Source: LDYB01 sp037442385 (GTDB taxonomy: Bacteria; Armatimonadota; Fimbriimonadia; Fimbriimonadales; GBS-DC). Taken from it: a stretch of DNA of 5,850 bases. The notes below the pieces were generated by a model. That model was not told the DNA's origin, did not search any database, and worked only from the letters and a program-made list of their open reading frames with translations. The translations under genes were made by a program, and so were the position numbers. The stretch is taken from assembly GCA_037442385.1 (NCBI GenBank), contig JBBIQJ010000155.1:1-5850 (forward strand). Direction: 5' to 3'. This document shows positions 1-4,343 of this stretch, one piece after another; positions within the stretch are counted from its first letter, which is position 1, and every line of letters starts with the position of its first letter.

Positions 1-16
1 CCGATGGGGCGTTTTT
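1..16 (+). terminator. Possible 3' half of an intrinsic terminator cut by the window edge
   Basis: The window opens with a G-rich arm, GATGGGGCG (3-11), followed directly by TTTTT (12-16). This is the usual look of the descending arm and U-tract of a Rho-independent terminator, and it resembles the arm and T-rich tail of the complete terminator at 1409-1440. The ascending arm would lie left of base 1. A complementary ACGCCCCATC lies at 97-106, but it is downstream of the T-run and too far away for a terminator stem. Confidence 0.3.
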
Positions 17-141
17 CTGTCAAGGGGTGGGCGCTGGGGGAGAAGAGAAATGACAAACATCAGTGTGTGTCCTCCGTGAGGGGGTTATTCCATATCACGC
101 CCCATCCTTGCAACAGAGCAGGTTTACCCGTCTGGAGCGGG

Positions 142-145
142 AGGA
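142..145 (+). promoter_or_regulatory. Ribosome binding site for the small membrane protein
   Basis: GGGAGGA spans 139-145, and its AGGA core (142-145) ends nine bases before a GTG codon at 155. This placement decides the GTG start, since no in-frame ATG lies near the N-terminus. Confidence 0.5.
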
Positions 146-154
146 ACAAAAGCA

Positions 155-376
155 GTGACAGGAAAGAGCGATAACGGCGGCTGCGGCTGCGAATGGCTTT
201 TTCTCATCGCGGCGATGTGGCTTATCTGGCGGCTTGCCATCAAGGTGGGCGACCCTGTTGCAGAACGAATCGCCTATTGGCTGTGGGTCGTCCCGCTGGC
301 GCTCTATGGGATCACGCTGGCATTCGGAATTCTGATCACGCTCCTTGCCCTCTTTGCCTCGAAGGAGAAGAGATGA
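155..376 (+). CDS. Small two-helix membrane protein, unknown function
   Basis: This is a 73-residue open frame starting at GTG, with a good ribosome binding site nine bases upstream and a TGA stop at 374-376. I do not recognise the family. After a short polar, Cys/Gly-containing N-terminus (GGCGCEW, about residues 8-14) come two hydrophobic stretches. The first is about residues 14-31 (rich in W, L, I, A) and the second about 41-68. A charged segment with Asp, Glu and Arg separates them, and the tail is basic (KEKR). That is the pattern of a small integral membrane protein with two helices and a short loop. The next gene has its own promoter and lies about 250 bases downstream, so an operon is unlikely. 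No clear promoter is visible upstream. Because the frame is short and unrecognised, chance coding cannot be excluded; the ribosome binding site and hydrophobic pattern argue for a real gene. Confidence 0.5.
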   Translation: MTGKSDNGGCGCEWLFLIAAMWLIWRLAIKVGDPVAERIAYWLWVVPLALYGITLAFGILITLLALFASKEKR

Positions 377-392
377 CCCCCCAGTCTGCACG

Positions 393-437
393 CGAATTTG
401 GGGCAAAATTCCCCCGAATTTCTCCCAAATTTGCCCC
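393..437. repeat. Nested inverted and direct repeats just upstream of a promoter (operator-like)
   Basis: Two overlapping dyads share the same bases. GGGGCAAA (400-407) pairs with TTTGCCCC (430-437), and AATTTGGG (395-402) pairs with CCCAAATT (424-431). CGAATTT occurs twice (393-399 and 415-421), exactly 22 bases apart, close to two helical turns. CAAATTTG (426-433) is itself a perfect palindrome. The block ends eight bases before the -35 box at 445. No T-run follows on either strand, so it is a poor intrinsic terminator for the small gene upstream. An operator or activator site is the more natural reading, but this is inference. Confidence 0.4.
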
Positions 438-444
438 TGACCCC

Positions 445-474
445 TTGACATCCGCGAAAAAAATGTGCTATAAT
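445..474 (+). promoter_or_regulatory. Consensus sigma70-type promoter of the PEP-CTERM gene
   Basis: TTGACA at 445-450 and TATAAT at 469-474 are both exact consensus hexamers, separated by an 18-base spacer. TGC at 466-468 adds an extended -10 element. Transcription would be expected to start near 481. The promoter reads into the PEP-CTERM gene at 623 and leaves a leader of about 140 nt. No -24/-12 (sigma54) element is seen here, although sigma54 promoters are known for PEP-CTERM genes in some proteobacteria. Confidence 0.85.
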
Positions 475-480
475 ATAGAC

Positions 481-622
481 GGCTGTGGGGAGTGGAACTC
501 CCCGCACCGCGATGAAGTGGAAAACGAAGTTTCCATGCAGTGCTTTTGCAGTGTGGTCACTGCAAAGTCGCGCTCGGTTCGCCCCGAGACGCGACGAACA
601 ACCTCAGAAAGGAGGATGTGTG
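481..622 (+). promoter_or_regulatory. Structured 5' leader with four consecutive hairpins
   Basis: From the predicted transcript start to the ATG, the RNA can form four stems in a row. H1 (487-503): GGGGAGT and ACTCCCC around a GGA loop, extendable to 484-506. H2 (518-535): TGGAAA with TTTCCA. H3 (545-566): a perfect nine-base stem, TTTGCAGTG with CACTGCAAA, with loop TGGT. H4 (567-595): GTCGCG plus CTCGG against CCGAG plus CGCGAC, 11 pairs with one bulged A (589) and a six-base loop. H3 and H4 abut with no gap. A weak fifth pairing, CCTC (602-605) with GAGG (612-615), would cover the ribosome binding site. No stem is followed by a U-tract, so control of translation or mRNA stability is more likely than attenuation. 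I could not match the region to a riboswitch class I know. Confidence 0.55.
608..615 (+). promoter_or_regulatory. Strong Shine-Dalgarno site fixing the PEP-CTERM start
   Basis: AAAGGAGG at 608-615 is followed by seven bases and then ATG at 623. The reading frame stays open further upstream, with an in-frame ATG at 512, but that codon has no ribosome binding site and would put 37 residues in front of a clean signal peptide. The start is therefore set at 623. Confidence 0.85.
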
Positions 623-1345
623 ATGAAACGGCTAATCGCTTTAAGCGCATTGACCGCTATTCTTGTTACAGGTGTCTTCGCACAAGCTGCGTACATCGAC
701 TTGGGCGGAGGGCCTGTTAGCTGGAACGGTTCCGATCCGTATATCGATATCCCTCTGGCATTTCACGTAGTTGCTGGCGATGGCTCCATCTCCGCTTGGG
801 ATTTCTTCGCGATTCGCTTAACCTATGACTCCAGCAAGGGCGATATAGCTGCCTATGCGGAACCGACAACGGGTAACTTCCAGCTATACTTCTTTAGCAC
901 GGGACCAGGCACTTTCTCGGCTTTGAGAATTCGTACAGCGAGCGTGCCCCCAATTGTAGGGCTGGCAGCCGGTCAAATATACTCCGTGAGTGGTGGTACG
1001 GTAGACTTTGCTGTTGCAGTGGCTTCTGGGGCGGGAACTGCTAACCCCTTCCGCAGCGACTATGCCGGAACAGAAGCGGATCAAAAGGGTGTTATCGCAA
1101 CCCGCAATGGGGCCAATACCGCTGCGAATCGGCATCCCTTCACGCTTCGCCTCTACGCACCTGCAATCGGTCTTGGCGGTACATTTACCATGACCATGAC
1201 AGATCAGAGTCTCGGTTCGAATAACACTCGTTATCCGTTGGGCGTGATCAACAATACCTGGACCATCGTCCCCGAGCCTGCGAGCATGATTGCTCTGGGC
1301 AGCGGTCTGGTCGGGCTGCTGGCGCTCCGCCGACGCCGCAAGTAA
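623..1345 (+). CDS. PEP-CTERM sorting domain protein (exported)
   Basis: The 240-residue protein has the full PEP-CTERM layout. It begins with a signal peptide: basic MKR, a hydrophobic core, and a likely cleavage after AQA near residue 22. A 195-residue extracellular part follows, rich in Gly, Ala, Ser, Thr and aromatic residues with beta-like alternation. The C-terminus has VPEP (PEP at residues 217-219), a hydrophobic helix of about 16 residues, and the basic tail RRRRK. In known systems this tripartite tail is recognised by an exosortase (EpsH/XrtA type), which cuts near the PEP motif and releases or anchors the protein at the surface, often with exopolysaccharide. No exosortase lies in this window. 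The middle domain is not one I can name; a stretch from about residue 40 to 80 (IDIPLAF, then RLTYD) is loosely reminiscent of cohesin-like beta sandwiches, which is only a guess. The gene has its own strong promoter, a structured leader and a terminator, so it is probably monocistronic and well expressed. Confidence 0.88.
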   Translation: MKRLIALSALTAILVTGVFAQAAYIDLGGGPVSWNGSDPYIDIPLAFHVVAGDGSISAWDFFAIRLTYDSSKGDIAAYAEPTTGNFQLYFFSTGPGTFSALRIRTASVPPIVGLAAGQIYSVSGGTVDFAVAVASGAGTANPFRSDYAGTEADQKGVIATRNGANTAANRHPFTLRLYAPAIGLGGTFTMTMTDQSLGSNNTRYPLGVINNTWTIVPEPASMIALGSGLVGLLALRRRRK

Positions 1346-1361
1346 GCATTCACGCTGTGCG

Positions 1362-1379
1362 TCCCCGATTTTTCGGGGA
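1362..1379 (+). repeat. Stem-loop without U-tract, 3' UTR of the PEP-CTERM gene
   Basis: TCCCCGA (1362-1368) and TCGGGGA (1373-1379) form a perfect seven-base stem around a TTTT loop, 17 bases after the stop codon. No T-run follows, so it is not a canonical terminator. It may shield the mRNA 3' end ahead of the true terminator downstream. Confidence 0.5.
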
Positions 1380-1408
1380 GTCCACGCACCCGACAACGAA
1401 CACAGGCT

Positions 1409-1440
1409 ACGCCCCGGTTGGACCGGGGCGTTTGCTGTTT
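1409..1440 (+). terminator. Intrinsic terminator of the PEP-CTERM transcription unit
   Basis: CGCCCCGGT (1410-1418) and ACCGGGGCG (1422-1430) form a nine-base, GC-rich, perfect stem with a TGG loop, extendable by A1409-T1431. A T-rich tail follows (TTTGCTGTTT, 1431-1440). It lies about 65 bases after the PEP-CTERM stop and 45 bases before the next gene, so it separates the two units. Confidence 0.8.
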
Positions 1441-1484
1441 AACATGGCAGGAAAGGCTCCGCCTGAGACGAACCAGGGCGGTGT

Positions 1485-3467
1485 ATGGCGACTCACCCGG
1501 TTGTAGAGACATCTGCGCGGCTGGAAGCGCCGCCGCCCGTAGCCCCTTCCGAGCGTTCGTACCCGTTGCGTATGCGCGGGCTGGTGATTGGTTTCGCGCT
1601 CCTGCCCTTCACCACCTACTGGGCTGTGGAGATTGTGCTGAGCGTGATTTTCTCGTTGCTCATCCCGCCCGTCGCCGCGCTGATGGCAGTGGCGCTGCTG
1701 AACGCTATCGGGCGCAAAGTGTTCGGACGCTGGTATCTGGAAACGCCCGACCTGGTGGTCATCTTCACGATTCTTTTTGTGGGCACGGCGATGGCGTCCG
1801 AATGGATGAATGTCATCGCGCCGCTGTGGCACTCCTTCGGGCTATACGCTGACCAGAACGAGACCTACCGCACGCGCGTGATTCCCCATCTGGCGGACTG
1901 GCTCTTTTTCCGCACGGCGGAGCCGATTCGGGAGTATGGAATTGGGGGCTACCCGTTCCCCTACGCGCTGACGAAGCTGGGGGTGTGGCTGCCGATTTTT
2001 CTGGGCTGGCTGGGGCTGTTCGGCGCCGCGGCGATGGCGATGCTCTGCATCAACACGCTCATGCGCCGCCTCTGGACGCAACAGGAGCGACTCGCGTTTC
2101 CCATTATCCAGGTGCCGATGTTGCTCTGCCAGCCGCAGTCGCCCCTGTGGCGCAGTCGGTATCTCTGGGGCGCGTTTCTTGTCATGGTGCTGATAGACAC
2201 TACCAACGCGCTCAACATGTTTTTCCCCTGGATCCCGCCTATCAAGACCCGCTTTCTGGCGCACCTGAACGATTATCTGCATTCGCCCCCGTGGAACCAA
2301 ACGGGCTGGATTCCTGTGGGGCTGTTCCCCTATATGTCGGCGATTGGAGTCTTCGTACCGAATGATTTGCTGTTCTCGGGGGTGCTATTTTACTTCGTGC
2401 GCAAGCTGATGCAAGTGGCGACGGCGGCGATGGGCTACGAGCAGGGTGTGTTCGGTGGGGGCTATCTGGTGCCGCAGCCTCCCTACTTCAGCGAGCAGTC
2501 GTGGGGGGCGTTTCTGGGGCTGTTCGTGAGCGTGGTGTGGGCCTCGCGAGGCTATCTGAAGGAGATCTGGTACGAGGTTCGCACGGGCTACAACCCCGAA
2601 GCAGGCTACGCCATTTCTGCACGCTGGGCGTTCATTGGACTAATCGTGAGCCTGGGCGTATTAATCGGGCTTGGGATAGCGGTCGGCTTGCCCTGGTGGC
2701 TGGTAACGATTTATGTGCTGCTGTATATGGCGTTCAGTGTGGTGGTGGCGCGGCTCAGGGCGCAGCTGGGCGCGCCCATTCACGAGATGGCGTTTATGGG
2801 ACCGCACCAGCTGATGATTGCCTTTACGGGCACGCAAAACCTCACCGAGTCTACCATTGCCCGCCTGATGACCACCTTTCACTTCATGAACCGCCTGCAC
2901 CGCTCGCACCCGATGCCCTACGAGCTGGAATCGATGAAGATGGGCGAACTGGCGCGCCTGAATCAAAAGGCGCTCTGGTTCGTGATTGCCAGCGCTGTGA
3001 TACTGGGCATCCTGCTGGGCGAGTTTTTCAGCATCAACCGCTTCTATCGGGACGGCGCAGGCGACTTCGGGCAGGGCATGGCGGGCGTGATTACCCAGCT
3101 GGCGGATAACCGCTATCCCCCAAATGTAACCGCGATGGCGTTTTTCACGGGCGCGTTCTGCTTCGTGTTGCTGCTGGACTTTATTCGATACCGCATTCCG
3201 GGCTTCCCAATTCACCCAGCGGGCTACGCGCTCTCGATGAACTTCGGAATAGACTACATCTGGTTCGGACTGGGTGTGGTGCTGTTGATTAAGCTCTTCG
3301 TCAATCGCTACTATGGCTTGCAGGGGTACGAAAAGTTGCGGGCGGCGGCGATTGGGGTGATTCTGGGCGAGTTCGCGGTGGACTTCCCGCTGGCGGTCTA
3401 TCACCTGATGACGGGTCAGGCAGTCTACACCATCTCCATTAATGGGCATCTGGGCTGGAACCAGTAG
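1485..3467 (+). CDS. DUF6785/DUF6784-type multi-pass membrane protein, transporter-like
   Basis: The 660-residue protein is mostly hydrophobic, with about 12 candidate membrane helices, for example near residues 32-52, 54-75, 88-108, 168-190, 226-246, 283-305, 381-400, 403-423, 495-515, 550-567, 585-605 and 620-640. The N-terminal 29 residues are polar and Pro-rich and probably cytoplasmic. From memory of the family, residues about 30-510 match the DUF6785 pattern (a conserved segment before LETPDLVVIFTILFVG), and about 515-655 match DUF6784: HPAGYALSM (577-585), a Trp and LIKLFVN helix (593-607), RYYG (608-611), then IGVILGEF (623-630). The two parts are fused in one chain. Function is not established; the fold resembles a secondary transporter, and the substrate is unknown. 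The start at ATG 1485 has only a weak ribosome site (GGGCGG). The next in-frame Met, residue 30, would trim the polar tail without losing a helix, so it remains possible. No promoter is evident in the 45 bases after the preceding terminator. Confidence 0.82.
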   Translation: MATHPVVETSARLEAPPPVAPSERSYPLRMRGLVIGFALLPFTTYWAVEIVLSVIFSLLIPPVAALMAVALLNAIGRKVFGRWYLETPDLVVIFTILFVGTAMASEWMNVIAPLWHSFGLYADQNETYRTRVIPHLADWLFFRTAEPIREYGIGGYPFPYALTKLGVWLPIFLGWLGLFGAAAMAMLCINTLMRRLWTQQERLAFPIIQVPMLLCQPQSPLWRSRYLWGAFLVMVLIDTTNALNMFFPWIPPIKTRFLAHLNDYLHSPPWNQTGWIPVGLFPYMSAIGVFVPNDLLFSGVLFYFVRKLMQVATAAMGYEQGVFGGGYLVPQPPYFSEQSWGAFLGLFVSVVWASRGYLKEIWYEVRTGYNPEAGYAISARWAFIGLIVSLGVLIGLGIAVGLPWWLVTIYVLLYMAFSVVVARLRAQLGAPIHEMAFMGPHQLMIAFTGTQNLTESTIARLMTTFHFMNRLHRSHPMPYELESMKMGELARLNQKALWFVIASAVILGILLGEFFSINRFYRDGAGDFGQGMAGVITQLADNRYPPNVTAMAFFTGAFCFVLLLDFIRYRIPGFPIHPAGYALSMNFGIDYIWFGLGVVLLIKLFVNRYYGLQGYEKLRAAAIGVILGEFAVDFPLAVYHLMTGQAVYTISINGHLGWNQ

Positions 3468-3474
3468 TTTGGGG

Positions 3475-3480
3475 TATATT
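3475..3480 (+). promoter_or_regulatory. Possible -10 box for tRNA-Arg
   Basis: TATATT ends eight bases before the mature 5' end of the tRNA, so transcription would start at or within a base or two of position 1 of the tRNA, leaving almost no 5' leader. No recognisable -35 box lies 16-18 bases upstream, where the sequence is still the 3' end of the membrane protein gene. The tRNA could instead be made from read-through of that gene. Confidence 0.35.
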
Positions 3481-3488
3481 AATTACGC

Positions 3489-3563
3489 GCCCCCGTAGCT
3501 CAGTGGATAGAGCGCAGGCCTCCGGAGCCTGGTGCGCAGGTTCGATTCCTGCCGGGGGCGCCA
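3489..3563 (+). tRNA. tRNA-Arg (anticodon CCG)
   Basis: A complete cloverleaf can be drawn. Acceptor GCCCCCG (3489-3495) pairs with CGGGGGC (3553-3559). The D stem is GCTC/GAGC (3498-3501, 3510-3513) with loop AGTGGATA. The anticodon stem is CAGGC/GCCTG with loop CTCCGGA (3520-3526), giving anticodon CCG at 3522-3524. A four-base variable region is followed by T stem GCAGG/CCTGC around TTCGATT. The discriminator base is G (3560) and CCA is encoded (3561-3563). Anticodon CCG reads the arginine codon CGG. The A in the D loop after GG (the A20 identity element), C35 of the anticodon and the G discriminator agree with arginine identity in bacteria. The gene is followed with no gap by the stop codon of a gene on the opposite strand. 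Confidence 0.97.
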
Positions 3564-4343
3564 TCAGCAATACTTCTCGCGCAGGGCGAGCAGCTTTTTC
3601 GCGAAGCGGGGGATGGCTCTTTCAGGGGGGTCGGTATATTCGTACTCAATCGCAAGGTAGCCTCGATACCCTGCGTTTTTGAGAATGCCCATGATGCGCT
3701 CGTAATCGAGTTCGAGCCACTCGTCGCGTGTGTTGCGCGTGTGCGTCTTGGCGTGAACGCTGACGGTAGAGGGAGCAAGCATCTCCATCTGCTTGTAGTG
3801 ATTCTCGCGGAAGTTCGCGCCGTCCAGCAGGATGCCGAAATAGTCGCTTTTGAGGTCGCGCACAAATCGCAGGGTGCGTTCGGCGTCGGCGGTCAGCCCC
3901 CAGTGGGTTTCCAGCCCCAGCACCACGCCCTGCGCCTCGGCATAGGGTAGCACCTGTTCGAAGCATTCAATATGCCAGCGATATGCCTGCTCCTCAGGGA
4001 CGCCTTCGGGGATATGGTCGGCGAACACGCGCAGGAGCGGCGCGCCCAGCGCCTGGGCGATATTAATCCACTCTTTCGTCTTCTCCACTTCCGCCTTGCG
4101 CTGTTCGGGGTCGGGGTAGCCGTAGCGGTTGCGCATCGCCGTGCCGGAAATCGCCAGTCCCACTCGGAAGCAGTGTCGCTTCAGACTATTAAGCGTGGCG
4201 CGAGAGGTATCGGGGAAATAGTAGCCCGTGAGCTCCACACCGTCCAGCCCCATGTCGGCGCAGGTCTGGATGAAGTCGGGGAGGCTCATCGACTTACGAG
4301 TCAGAGCCTCCCGATACGAGTAGGCACAGCAGCTAATCCGCAT
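3564..4343 (-). CDS. Sugar phosphate isomerase/epimerase-like TIM barrel protein
   Basis: The 259-residue protein has the length and signature of the xylose-isomerase-like TIM barrel family (AP_endonuc_2 fold, COG1082). The N-terminal strand MRISCCAYSY is typical, then GLDGVELTG (32-40) on strand two and LGAPLLRVFAD (99-109). The expected divalent-metal ligands are present: Glu145 in LGLETHWG, Asp174 in ILLDGANF, His197 in VSVHAKTH, and a glutamate of AIEYEY (233 or 235). His147 and Glu37 are likely additional active-site residues. Family members isomerise or epimerise sugars, inositols or sugar acids, usually in the cytoplasm; the substrate cannot be read from sequence. No signal peptide is seen. 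The start ATG overlaps the TAA of the upstream gene as TAATG, and no strong ribosome site precedes it, so translational coupling is likely. The stop codon at 3564-3566 directly abuts the tRNA CCA. Confidence 0.88.
   Translation of the reverse strand: MRISCCAYSYREALTRKSMSLPDFIQTCADMGLDGVELTGYYFPDTSRATLNSLKRHCFRVGLAISGTAMRNRYGYPDPEQRKAEVEKTKEWINIAQALGAPLLRVFADHIPEGVPEEQAYRWHIECFEQVLPYAEAQGVVLGLETHWGLTADAERTLRFVRDLKSDYFGILLDGANFRENHYKQMEMLAPSTVSVHAKTHTRNTRDEWLELDYERIMGILKNAGYRGYLAIEYEYTDPPERAIPRFAKKLLALREKYC
3576..3599 (+). terminator. Weak candidate terminator for tRNA-Arg inside the opposing gene
   Basis: CTCGC (3576-3580) can pair with GCGAG (3586-3590), and TTTTT follows at 3595-3599 after a four-base gap. 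The stem is short and the gap is wider than usual, so this is only the best available candidate for ending the tRNA transcript. It lies within the 3' coding part of the isomerase gene on the other strand. Confidence 0.22.

Noticed and set aside
400..437. GGGGCAAA/TTTGCCCC dyad as an intrinsic terminator of the small gene
   Set aside because: No T-run follows the stem on either strand and the 22-base loop is long; an operator-like role fits better.
512..622. In-frame upstream ATG at 512 giving the PEP-CTERM protein a 37-residue N-terminal extension
   Set aside because: It has no ribosome binding site, the extension crosses the leader hairpins, and it would bury a clean signal peptide that begins at 623 behind a strong AAAGGAGG.
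481..622. Cyclic di-GMP (GEMM) riboswitch in the leader
   Set aside because: A GCAAAG segment at 562-567 looks superficially similar, but the conserved CACAGGGCAAACC half and the GNRA tetraloop/receptor arrangement are missing.
193..720. 175-residue + strand frame across the small gene, promoter and PEP-CTERM start
   Set aside because: It runs through the promoter and leader, overlaps two better-supported genes in another frame, has no ribosome site and has an Arg/Cys-rich non-protein-like composition.
1418..1852. 144-residue + strand frame overlapping the start of the membrane protein
   Set aside because: Its start lies inside the terminator hairpin and most of it is an alternate-frame shadow of the membrane protein gene.
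2661..3449. 262-residue - strand frame opposite the membrane protein
   Set aside because: It has a His/Arg/Gln/Glu-rich composition typical of the antisense of a hydrophobic GC-rich gene, and the + strand frame has coherent family motifs.
3541..3563. tRNA-Arg 3' end as a phage or island attachment site
   Set aside because: No second copy of the tRNA 3' segment and no integrase or mobile gene was seen in the window.
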